Shown piece after piece: positions 54,172 to 64,000 of a stretch of 64,000 nucleotides of DNA (position 1 is its first letter; each line of letters begins with the position of its first letter). The stretch lies in the NCBI GenBank assembly GCA_944470555.2, contig OX104131.1:12206515-12270514 (forward strand), given 5' to 3'. The notes beneath the pieces were generated by a model. The model did not search any database and had not been told where the DNA came from. It saw only the letters and a list, made by a program, of their open reading frames with translations. A program made the translations under genes and the position numbers. This stretch comes from Heterobilharzia americana (lineage: Eukaryota > Platyhelminthes > Trematoda > Strigeidida > Schistosomatidae).

Positions 54172-56199
54172 TGATGCGTAGCGCCGTTATTTGATCCGCA
54201 CATGATTTGTTCTTCCTGAAGCCTGCCAGACGTGCTGTTCCAGTCGTTATTTTGAATCCGGTGCATCTTTTAGTCTCTGCAGGATGGTGCGGCTTGATAT
54301 TTCGCTTGGGGTGGACAGCAGCTCGATTCCTCTCCAGTTCTTGCAATGTCTTCTGTTTCCCTTCTTTGGGAGTTTGACAAGGTAGCTCCTCTTTGAGCCG
54401 ATCGCGGTATACATTTCCTTGCAAGCCCTTTGTAATGGTGGAGCGAGCTTGTCCACTGATGTCCCTGCGTCTGTTTTCAGTGCTTCTGGGGGAATTCCAT
54501 CTGCTCCTGTTGCTTTCCGGGTTTTCAGCAACATTCTGACATTCAGGACTTCACTTCTGCTTTCGACGGAAGACTTATGTTCACCAATAGTTCTGTGGCT
54601 GGGCTGCTGATAGTATTCGTGGACGAGTTGCAGGTGGTGGTGGTGGTCGATTCAAAAGTTCTTTGAAGTGGTCACCCCACTGTTTCCTTTGTTTCTCCGC
54701 TTTGGTAACTACATTTCCTTCACTATCTTTCCTTGGTTTCATCTGTGTTGATCTCTTCCCTCCCAGATAGTGACCTGGCTGTTTGATATAGTGTTGTCAG
54801 ATCCCTCCCACCTACAACCTGTTCTGCTTCACTTGCAAGTGTGTCATGGAAGTGTGATTTGTCTTTGCACGCACGCTTCTACACTTCTTTGTCCAGTGTA
54901 ATGGTTTATATGTTGTGTTCAGTCATTCTTTTCGTTGTTCATCCCTACACTGCACCGGTACATCTTTGCTTTACCATCTTCCTCTCCCTCCATCAGCTTC
55001 AATGTGTCCGTCGAGATCCATTCCAGTCCCTGTCTTGCTTTGTCTTCCTTTCTAAAACGGTTAATGTCCTCGATTTTTTCCTGATGACTGATGTGAAGAT
55101 GTCCTTTCTAGTTTAACCCTTCTATTTCTATTGAATGTTGAGCCTGAACTGTGGTCCATCACCAGCTTCTCTGAAGGCTTTCAATTTGATTATGAAGGTA
55201 GGTTCCTTGCACTAGATAGTCGGATGGTCTGAAACTACATCTGCCCCTCTTCTTGATCTTGCATCCAGCTAGCCGCGTCTCCACTTTCTTCACATTGAGA
55301 CGAAGTGGATCTGATTTTTAGTGTGGTTTGTCCACCTGGTGAAATCGAATACATTTCGCTGTGTCAATATCCTTGTGTTTGTAAACACTGTCCTCAACCA
55401 CCAAATCGTTGAACGCGCAGGAATCTGCAAAACAGTTCTCCATTCTCACTCATTAATTTACTGAGTACCTCTCAACCCAAAACTAGTTCCCCCAGTTTGG
55501 CATTCATTTCGTTCATCAGAATCTTAATGTCACCAACCGGAGTCCTGTATGGTATCGATTACAGTTGTCTGTAGAATTCCTCCTTCTTCTCTTGATCCGC
55601 GTTATTTGTAGGTGCGTGTCATTGTATGATTGTGGCTTTCCTTCCTTTTGGGTTGAATCTTGATGTCTGATCCTGATCCTGGAGGAGATTGGTTCCCACT
55701 GCATGAGACAGAGCGCCCAATCGCCACTTCCTCCATATGCTCATAGTCATCGCTTTGGTGACACTATCGGAGTAGATTATTGTCTCTCCAGTTGACAGTT
55801 TGGAGGGTCCACTTCCATTCTGTCTACCTTGGCAGATTCCAGGCACTTCCACGCCATACCTTCTCATCTCTTCAGCAGTCTGGGTAACCTTGGAAGGCTC
55901 ATACATGGTGCGGACATTACATGTCCCTAATCTCACCTTTGCCTTTATTGAGAGAAGACACACCGATCATTTGGCTTTCGAAGGCTTTCACCAACCGGCG
56001 TCATTTCGTCTTTCTGATTCCAGCGAGAAGAAAGTTTGCTTTCTTTTTTGATATTTTCTCTGTGCTTTGAAGTTTCGTTAGCGATTGGGTTGGCTTTCGG
56101 TGGCAGGGTTGCTAGCCCTATGCCCAACCTTCCCTCTTTACCCGGGCTTATGATCGACCAGTAACTAGTGAACGAGTCAACCAGGAGAGGTTGTAAAGC

Positions 56200-58454
56200 T
56201 TGCTTACCACCCGCATTTGATGACCAGAAAAGTAGACAGTAGAATACCATTCTGTGATCGCTGTTGGAGGATTCGCCACTAACATAGGTAGTTACTGGAG
56301 TGATGTCATGGCAAAATGCCGAGTCGAACATGTTGTCACCGTGAGTAGGTACGTGGACATGATGCTTCCAACCGTAGAGTTCTACCACAGAATGCATCTC
56401 AGCGAAGCACTGCGGACAACAACCAGCTGTCTAAGTAATTTCGGGAAGATTGAAGTCACCGGCAATCAACTTAAAGCTGGCACTATATGAGGAAGCATGA
56501 GCAAATAATTTAGCGGGAAGTTTATTCGTTCCTATTGAAGAGCATGTCGCTTGATATGCGCAACCTGTGAGCGTTTCGTATTTGCCACCGTTAAGGTGAC
56601 AGTGAGTCACGTACCGCATTTGGTGTAGTCTTCAATCCTATTTGGCGTAACTTGGTTACATGTATAAATGAGACAGCCACCCCCACGCCTATGACCTCGA
56701 TCAGTGCGGTAGAGAATGTATCTACCTGTAGATAACTTTACATCCAGGATGCCGGGTGGACGCCAGTTGTAAGTATTATCGCCGGTTAGGTGGTTAGAAC
56801 CGTTGTTCTAAGGGCAGATATTTTCTTAGGTACGGAGCGTGCGTTAATGAGTAACTATGTAAACAGGTTTCGATGACTGATGAACTTACCTACAACATCA
56901 GTTTTACCTATCTCGTTACGTTCATTTCCATATAGTGCGCCCATTGGTGATGTGTAGTGTATGTTAGAAGTGAACTGAGACTCCCCATTGGTTTGCGTTG
57001 TTAGATTTGCGACATCTAATTCTGTTGGGTGAGACAGCTCGTCTATCAACATGTCTCCACCCCCCACTGATATTGCATGCTAAGGTTCGTTGTTGGTAGG
57101 TAACAGTTTGGACAATTCCATTTTTGGGCCTGTGGGTTGTGAGCTGGATACTAAAGGTCTTACGCAACTTTTGATGACCCCAAGAAATCACGAGGTTCAG
57201 GTATGTTGACCTACTTGGCAGGTGTGGTGATTTACCTAGTCCTAGGGTCATGATCATATGGCAGCACCCTGGTCCCTTGTTCTGGTAGGGATGGTTAGAC
57301 CCCACAGGATTAGTTCTAATACTAGATGGTGGCATGTTGCGGTTCATCGGCCCACCGAAGCGATAAGTGGTAGCATGATACCCGCCATCAAAATCTGGGT
57401 TGTGACCACGGGAATGGGCTAAGAGCTTTTCATTCCATGGGTGTGGTTTATGTTGCTTGGTAGTGCGTATTTGTGTTGGAGTCCCTTTGCCAATGAAATA
57501 TTCCTCACCGTTGTTAGACGAAATACGCTTGAATTTGCCGTTTAATGCCAGTACTGGTTTTGAGTCCCCGAGTTTTGCCTAAAGGCTTTCTGGTCCTAAA
57601 TCTATCCTTTGATGAGATGCTCGCTGTACCTTCACCAGAGTGAATAGTCTTGGGAGTAGGATTCTCAGTAACTGCCAAGTTTAGTGGGGGAGTCACATCA
57701 AGGTCCACTAGTGCCTGTTTCTCAGGTGATGCTGGAGGATAACTACACACTTTTTTGCTGTCATGTATTTCTTCTATACTTTTAAGCGCCTCTGAAATTG
57801 TAGAAGGAGAGACTAAATCATTTTTAAGGTGCTTTCTACGTTGACATGGTGTTCTATCTTGCATAACAGTAATTTCTTTGGAATTATAGTTAGCTCTAAT
57901 GACATTCTGCAACTTAAATTTTTAGCGTCAAATGGCGTTGGAAACTTGAAGATAATGGGGCAACTACCCTGTGAAAGTTTCTTGCTTAAACGTCTACACT
58001 CGCAGGGTATATTTACCATACCACAGGCTCGTGGGATCTTACCTTCAGCTGTTTCTAAATGCACGTTATCAGATACATTGTACACTATGGCTAGATGAGA
58101 TGATGATAATCGCTTTATTGTCTTAAAGGCAATGAAATCTACTAAACCGTTAGCCTTTCGCAAGTTGTCATTTGATAGGGTGTTAGTTTGGCCAAACAAA
58201 CAAACTAACGGATGGAATTTCTCCAGCGTCTCTTGAATGTCATCTAAGATAATCCTAATACTTGCAGTGTGATTTTGGTTCTCCTTGAGTCTTGTATCCA
58301 TTCCAGAGACAATGTCTGAGGCCCTGATGATAAATGTGCATAAAACAATCTCTTCTACACCTAAACTGCAGGTCGAGGCATCTATCTCACTGCATTTAGA
58401 GACGGGTCCTGAAGTACTCGTTTCAGCGTTGTCGCTGAGTCTGTTTCCGAGCAC
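56200..58454 (-). pseudogene. CR1-like LINE: ORF1 and partial endonuclease (copy E)
   Basis: ORF1 is open from 58454 to about 57813 (213 codons; the first residues MLGNRLSDNAETST). It has DDIQETLEKFHPLVCLFGQT, then CPIIFKFPTPFDAK and CRMSLELTII, and continues in another frame (57912-57514) with ITVMQDRTPCQRRKHLKNDL, the RRM-like end of CR1 ORF1s. The ORF1 tail (VTPPLNLAV ... NNGEEYFIGKG) matches copy B. The endonuclease follows: INARSVPKKISALRTTV (about 56850-56800), RRGGGCLIYTCNQ (about 56690-56650), FKLIAGDFNLPEIT (about 56475-56433), FDSAFCHDITPVTTYVSGE and NSDHRMVFYCLLF (to about 56230). The reverse transcriptase is missing: RTE sequence begins soon after. Confidence 0.75.
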
Positions 58455-59086
58455 TTAGCTTTACTTCTTCCCATAGTTGAGGTATGGATTTTGGTTTCTT
58501 CTCTGTTGCGTCAACGAGAGGTTATCTAAAACGGAAGGCTGAGCGAATTTGCTAACGAAATATGATACGTTCGTGTATTACTATTTTTCAGGCAGTACTA
58601 GATATCGTGGTACACAGAATGACCGATTTAGAGCAAATGATATAAATCACGTTAAAATGTAACACATTTGCGAACGCACCACGTTATGATAACTAATCAT
58701 GCAGTATGAAACCATGTGTCCCTCTTAATACGTTGTACGTGCATGTGTATGCATACATTCCGATTCCTACTTTCCTTGACTGCGAACGTCCCGGAAAAAG
58801 TCACAGGCGACATTATGGTCGCTTGGCAATATTATGGGTACAATGGAATAGATGGGGCGCATAAGTATGCGATTTCAGTCAAAATATGGTGGTAAACAGT
58901 ATTGACGAATTTTTTCCCGCTGAATTACCGGAAGAGTTGTAGTGATTAATGTTGGTGGTGGTGCCAATGAAAGTGATGACAGTAGTGATGGATCAGGTCG
59001 AACCGAGTTGTTTTGTTGTTAGTGCAGAAGTAATGAAGTCGAGACTGGTGTTGATGGTGAATGTCTTGAGTCTCTCTTTCTGCTTA
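58455..59086. other. no gene seen
   Basis: Sequence upstream of copy E ORF1, perhaps its 5' region. No domain, repeat or RNA gene recognised. Confidence 0.45.
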
Positions 59087-60830
59087 CTAGTCAGTAATCG
59101 TCAAGTAGCAGCCAAATGTAATCATCTCGTCCGTACAAACCGCATGGATTTGTTCGCACATGTGGGGCCTCGGCTTCCAATATTTCTTGGTTAGACCAAA
59201 ACCTTTTCGTAGAACTTTGTTTCCGTCGAAGGCAATTTTAAGTCCCACTCCCATGGAGTGTGGAGCGACTGCGGATTTGTTTCCTAGTTTCTGGACCTCT
59301 GTTGAGGTTTTTGGGATCTGCTTTAGGCATAGTTTGTGCTTCTTGACCTCCATATTTACCTGCTTGGCTGTTTCTTCTATATGCACTGAAGTACAATCTC
59401 CGCATCGGATTTCACAAACGTCGTTCGGTTTACTTTTTTCGGTACTACATTTTTAACTTTCATTAAATTAGAGCGTATGGTATTTGTTGCGTGAACGTAG
59501 GCCTTTATGTTGCGTATGTTGAGAATCCTTCTTATTTCTTCTGAAGTCACCTTACGGTATTGGCTTGTGACAGCGCTTCTGCAGTTCTTCGGAGAGAGTT
59601 TCGGTACATCCTCAATTCCATTCTTTAAGACACATTTAAGGAAACCGTTTAGATAACTGTTTGCTTCCAGTGTGCAGAAAACTGACTTCAACTCTTCTCT
59701 ATACTCTTTCCTTGCAGTAGGATGGTTATCTCTTTTGATCAGATTCTTTGAGGCGGTTACTCGAGTAGTCACAGGTTGCGCAGACTCATAATCTAGTTAT
59801 CTGTCAGAATGTGTTGGTTTTCTAAAAATCTCAATCCTTAGTTCGTTGTAATAATGTCTTTCCACTGCGCAGTCCATAAAGTTTAATTTCGACAGGTTGG
59901 ATTCAACTTACTTGGTGAAGGTAATGGTTCCGCACCCATTATTTATGTGGCAGATTTCATTCAGACTATTCCTCTTGATTGTGACAAGCGTATAGTCAAC
60001 GTGCTTTGACCGGTTTCTTGAAGGTGTAGGGTAATTTGCCATTGCGTTCATCTCTAACGAATGCATGAACAAGCTAGCTGCTACTGGAGATACTGGGGGT
60101 CTCATCTCTATACCATCAGTCAATCGGTGCAGATCTCCGAACGTGAATACAGTCAGTCGTAAGCATAATTCCGGGGACCTCAGGATTTTTCCTGAACCTA
60201 ATGTGCACCATGAACTTAGGTTGATGTCTGACGGCAGCAGGTTATGAATGATATCCAACGCATCTTTATTAGGTATGTTGGTGAATGTCGAAACTTGCTA
60301 TTATTTCATCTTCCTCGATGTAAGACGAAATGATTTTATTCATGGGTCCAGAAGAATTCTTCACTACATATTACGGTCCTTTTTTGTATGGTTTTGGGGT
60401 TTGTGAAATGTATTTCGCTAGACTGTATGTGGGCTAGTTGGCGAAATTCACAACTAGTCTGAGAGATATATTTGTCTCATGAATTTTCCGCAGTCCGCAG
60501 AATCTACAGGTGTTGCGACCTTTTGGTGCCAATGAGAACCATAGAGAAGTACCTGACTTGCCCTTTATAGTTCTCATGAGTCTGCTAGTTTTGGCTTTCA
60601 ACTTGTTCAGCATGGCCCGTGACCTTGTAGGGCTTATCTTCTGGTACGGACCAGCAGTAAGAAATCATTTTGCCTTGTTTTCCCAACCAGTTGCATTCAT
60701 TATCACTGTGGTGTTTCCGTTTTCTGCAAAACTGGCGATAGTGGTCCCATCTTCGCGTAACTGCTTGACAGCAAAGCGTTTCTCCTCATTTGTGTTTGAC
60801 GTATCAGGTTTCTGATGTCATGGTGTTCAT
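59087..60830 (-). pseudogene. Penelope-like element: reverse transcriptase and GIY-YIG domain, broken
   Basis: The N-terminal part (about 60800-60320) reads RFAVKQLREDGTTIASFAE, then TCRFCGLRKIHETN, matching the Penelope GLPKIHK box, then PTYSLAKYISQ, VKNSSGP and IIASFDI. The core (60258-59908) has FTFGDLHRLTDGIEM and PPVSPVAASLFMHSLEM, the counterpart of VDGVAMGSPLSPVLANxFME; the YVDD box is damaged (HVDYTLV). The C-terminal part (59772-59087) has VTSEEIRRILNIRNIKAYV and NTIRSNLMKVKN. Then comes EIRCGDCTSVHIEETAKQ, the start of a GIY-YIG nuclease with YIGET changed to HIEET, followed by VKKHKLCLKQIPK. Order and strand are consistent; it is dead. Confidence 0.78.
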
Positions 60831-61170
60831 CGCCTCGCACTTCTACAGAATCAATGTCATAGGGTTTGACGACAGTCAGCATTGATGCTGATCTTCATAG
60901 TTTCACTGAACTCTAAGCTGAAGGTGCACGATCGGACATCCACGCCATTCGGCACCCTGTCATGTTATGCTGCGCTGCTCATAAACGACCTTCCAGCCAT
61001 TTGGTTGAAACGCATCGTTATCTTGGCCCAACCTCGCAAATACGCAATTCCATCTGCCTAAGCTAATGTGTTCTTCCTTGGTGTCATATTCATGGGTACA
61101 TTACAAGTATGAATAATTAGTGATTGGCCTCTGCATCTATGAAGTTAACACAAGGACAATTCCCGAAGTA
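60820..61170 (+). repeat. LTR relic of the element 0 family
   Basis: About 330 bp homologous to the LTR at 1236-1600, same orientation: CATAGGGTTTGACGAC, ATTGATGCTGA, CATCCACGCCATT, GTGTTCTTCCTTGGTGTC, GGACAATTCCCGAAGT. No gypsy coding sequence adjoins it, so it is a solo LTR or a fragment. Boundaries are approximate. Confidence 0.55.
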
Positions 61171-61669
61171 TTTTTGATATCTTGTGTCTAACCTCATTTT
61201 CTGCTTCGTCCGACACATTTTAAAGCTCGATTGCAGGTGTGATTTCGAAAGCTGACGGGCTTAGTTTGTTCAAATTTAAGTTCATACCCTTCTGAAAGAG
61301 GGATATTAATATAAATTTCGATCATTTCGAGGCAACTAAATTTGCTTCAGGATTTGGTTTCTTGCCTGTATATTCAGGAATAAATATTATTATTATTAAC
61401 CATCAATATGAAAGTTTTCATTTGTTGGCTTTTGGATGTTAGGAGATAATACTCGTTTTTTTCCTGGTAAAAGAATCCGCGGTTAGCTTTAGTTCTGGCG
61501 GTGCAAGTATGGGTAATGTCATAAAGAATTTGACGTGGAAACGAATCATTTCTATATTGCAGGTTTCCCTTTTAACGCCATCTCAGGAAAGTTCCTGTAG
61601 CTGCAATTAACGCTCCCATAGACCGGTTGGAATAGACAGGCGACTTGACCAGTAACGATTTAGGATACA
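61171..61669. other. no gene seen
   Basis: AT-rich, with a short (ATT)n run near 61385-61398. Nothing else recognised. Confidence 0.45.
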
Positions 61670-62785
61670 CATGTTGATGTAGACAACGAAAAGCACTGAA
61701 AACAGACTCAGAGACGACGGCGGACACGCTCACGCCACCACTACAGAAGGTTCAGGAGCAAGGAATTAAGGGTACCATTCGATCGGAAGAATAGCGACCT
61801 TGTCAAACCCGCAGAGAAATTCAGCCTGAGCCTGAGCAAGAACTGGAGCAGAATCATGCTCTCAGGCAAAATGCTAAGCCTCATCATCCTAGAGAGATCA
61901 TAGATCAGAGTATTGAATGGTAGTCAACTAGATCTTTACCTCAACTTCACTGACCTTGAATAGCCTACGACGGCATAAAACGAGAAGTGATTTGGCAGGC
62001 AGCTGCTTCAACACTACGGAGTGCCACAAACGTTCATCAACCTCATTCAACAACTACATGAAAACGCCCCGTGCCAAGTGGTCCACAATGAAAAGCTCAG
62101 TGATGCCCTTGAAGTGAAGACGGGAGTAAGACAAGGCTGCCGCCTACTATCACCCATGATGTTCATGATCGTGGTGGACTGGATCATGCAGCAAACCACG
62201 AGGAGCAAGAAGATGGGCATAAGCTGGCTGGACCGATGAAAAGACCCTAGAAGATTTGGATTTCGCCGACGATGATCTATGTCTAATGTCGCACAAACTC
62301 GAAGATCTACGGGCGAAAACTAACAAGTTGACAGAAGTGGAAGTGAAGACGGTACTTTAAGTGAACGTGGAGAAGATGGAGGTGACGGAGGTACCCAAAG
62401 AACAACAGCACCAACAACAAGAGGCACCAGCCACCATTAATGGGAGAAACCTGAAGGAAATAGTCTCTTTCACCCACCACGTTGGTAGCATCGTTTCAAC
62501 TACAGAAGGTGGCGACACAGACGAGGATGTCAAAACCAGAATCGGAAAAGCAAGACAGGCTTTCATTAGCCTGAAACCAGTGTGGAAATCTACTGCACTC
62601 AGCACAAAGAACAAGATACGGATTTTCAACGCCACTGTCAAGTCAGTGCAGATATATGGTTCAGAAACTTTGCGTGTCACGAAAAGCCTTTCCAACAAAC
62701 TACAGATATTCATCAACGACTGCCTACGCTGGTTCATAGTAACGAACTCGGAGATGCTCGGCCTTTGAAGAATACAGCGACTCCA
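61670..62785 (+). pseudogene. RTE reverse transcriptase fragment, plus strand
   Basis: It begins near LKTDSETTADTLTPPLQK (about 61695-61750), matching ALKTDAGTSVDKLAPPLQR of the 54.5 kb copy but diverged. From 61898 it is almost identical, inverted, to 53284-54171: QTFINLIQQLHENAPCQVVH, GVRQGCRLLSPMMFMIVVDW, IGKARQAFISLKPVW. It ends abruptly at 62785. Both ends and the frames are broken. Confidence 0.82.
61898..62785. repeat. right arm of the 888 bp inverted repeat
   Basis: Mirror of 53284-54171. The outer end falls at the junction of the 91 bp tandem duplication of the left copy. Confidence 0.9.
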
Positions 62786-63679
62786 CCGTGGTACTTCGCT
62801 TGATATACCTAATCCCTCAAGTTACACCACTTGGGTAATTTGATCAGCATTAAGTTTTTGAGAAAGGCCTTGATGAGTTACTTCCCTCTCTTCTTGTATA
62901 ATTATTTTACACGCTCATTAAGCCTGACTTTCATTTCTGCCAGACAGCCCGAAAGCATATGAAAAGCGAACTAAGTGCATGTGATGTAAAATCTTTCTTT
63001 CTAACTGAGGACTTTATGGGGTGAAAAATAGACGGCCAAAAATGTTATCAAAGATTTTTCACCCATAGTGCTATAACCGTGCCCGCAAAGTGATATTCAC
63101 CTGTAGTTTTTGGAATAAATTACTGCTAACATTATTATTAAAAGTTGACAACAAACCGAAGACAGAGGAAGGGGAAGCTAGAAAACCTGAAATTTGCGCC
63201 CAAGTACCGGGGCTTTTCACTTCTTAAACCGACTAACGGAAACAGTGCTCATATGGTCCAACAAGAGCAGGAGTCCAGTTTGACGGAAGACATGATTCAC
63301 CTCCGTGGTGCAGTGTATCAACCGCCTTATAATCCTTTGGTAGTATTTCGTTCTCAATGGGTGAGGTACAGAGTCCAAAGGTCGTACCAATCTATAGTGC
63401 TGAAGATAAAGAATAGACATTCGTCTTAATAAATAGAAGCAGTCGGTTTTCAACTCAAATCAGGAAGGCAAGCAGAGCCAGAAACAAGCCCAAGCAGAAT
63501 CATATGTAACTGAAGGAAGCCATTATTAAGTTTTTAGGGACGTCGAATGGACAGCAGATCGCGATAGCCACTCACGAGCCTATCAAACAACGGAATGTGT
63601 TTCCCACGAGGAAGCCAAAGTGGAAGAGAAAACAAAAGCCCGTCAAAAGTTCGAGGAGTCAATAGCTGATAAAAACCGG
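62786..63679. other. no gene supported
   Basis: A 94-codon frame at 63145-63429 has no recognisable domain. It might belong to the 5' region of the LINE that starts near 63680. Confidence 0.4.
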
Positions 63680-64000
63680 GGCGAGAAATGATCTCTTGTT
63701 TTCATGAACCTCGCGAATTGCCCTAATCTCCCGTACAAATTTCGGGATGACAATTTTGGAGTTCCGTGGGAAAACGTACGCAAAAAACTTAGGCTGGAAC
63801 ACTTTGGGCCAGTAGCTTCTACTAGTCTTTCATGTGGTCCCGATTCAGCAACTAAGGCTAAGCGCCGACCGCTAAGACTAACATTTCCCAACTAATATGA
63901 TGTTAAGGATGTGCTGCCAGCATCTGAGGAGGGAACGGATACTATCAAGTACCTTACGCTTCGAGACGATGGCCATGAAGAAACTCTGGTGACAATCGTG
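63680..64000 (+). pseudogene. CR1-like ORF1 fragment, cut by the window end
   Basis: SLVFMNLANCPNLPYKFRDD, WENVRKKLRLEHFGPVA, LSCGPDS and RRPLRLTFPN follow the pattern of the RRM-like part of schistosome CR1 ORF1s (V-x-N-L-P-E-S, R-L-S-R-G, R-P-L-R-V-T-F). One in-frame TAA follows at about 63893, then YDVKDVLPASEEG and YLTLRDDG, as expected. The element runs off the window. Confidence 0.6.

Larger units (their letters stand above)
52880..56160 (-). pseudogene. RTE LINE of a second subfamily, nearly full length, broken
   Basis: The endonuclease starts VRLGTCNVRTMYEPSKV (about 55925-55875) with EMRRYGVEVPGI, SKLSTGETIIYSD and IIQCHAPTNN. The reverse transcriptase has KTRKATGADGIPPEALKTD (54534-54480), KLPKKGNRRHCKNWRGIELL, ADQITALRIIIDQSIEW (about 54195-54146), GVRQGCRLLSPMMFMIVVDW (about 53960-53900) and a damaged ADD box (DFADDDL, about 53815). 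The C-terminal part (53708-53301) has IGKARQAFISLKPVW and LQIFINDCLRWF and runs to about 53040. A tail (AATAATAATAAC on the minus strand) is near 52885. The 5' end merges into a LINE endonuclease near 56160. Frameshifts throughout. Confidence 0.8.

Noticed and set aside
1..64000. CRISPR array, operon or bacterial gene cluster
   Set aside because: No regularly spaced short repeats, no ribosome-binding sites before frames, and all long frames are eukaryotic retroelement proteins.

Overview
The window looks like a trematode genome, most likely a schistosome. It is AT-rich and holds no bacterial gene layout and no intact host gene that I recognise. Its repeats are ones that occur together in blood flukes: CsRn1/Boudicca-like Ty3/gypsy elements with a Gag zinc motif of type C-x2-H-x9-C-x3-C and a tRNA-Trp-like primer site, an SR2-like RTE LINE, CR1-like LINEs with PHD and RRM-like ORF1s, Penelope-like elements with a GIY-YIG tail, and a short tRNA-derived SINE. 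The organism is an inference from these families, not from a species marker.

Layout. 1-1600: 3' end of a gypsy element with its 3' LTR. 1803-5600: decayed, nearly full-length CR1 LINE on the minus strand. 6020-6600: LINE reverse transcriptase scrap. 6717-11765: gypsy element 1 with both LTRs. 13553-17330: a SINE and a second decayed LINE. 17850-23331: gypsy element 2 with two almost identical 430 bp LTRs and an ACCT target duplication. 23700-25010: Penelope remnant split by a solo LTR (24705-24950). 25560-27307: decayed gypsy of another lineage. 28806-40545: a large inverted repeat, with arms of about 2.7 kb almost identical and a 6.3 kb spacer that carries a gypsy remnant (33772-35695) and a SINE. 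41204-41464: a small possible membrane-protein gene. 42530-47800: a CR1 LINE split by a complete 3.95 kb RTE element (43574-47523) with a 6 bp target duplication. 48036-48351: a 5'-truncated RTE copy. 48720-51560: another CR1. 52880-56160: a decayed RTE. 56200-58454: CR1-like ORF1 plus endonuclease. 59087-60830: a second Penelope remnant. 60820-61170: an LTR relic. 61670-62785: an inverted RTE copy. 63680-64000: start of another LINE ORF1.

Functionally this is a graveyard of nested retroelements. The RTE at 43.6-47.5 kb and gypsy element 2 look youngest. Each has lost autonomy through a few lesions: a single frameshift near the N-terminus of the first, and an internal deletion, a stop, frameshifts and a lost integrase catalytic Glu in the second. 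The least explained structure is the 11.7 kb inverted repeat at 28.8-40.5 kb.
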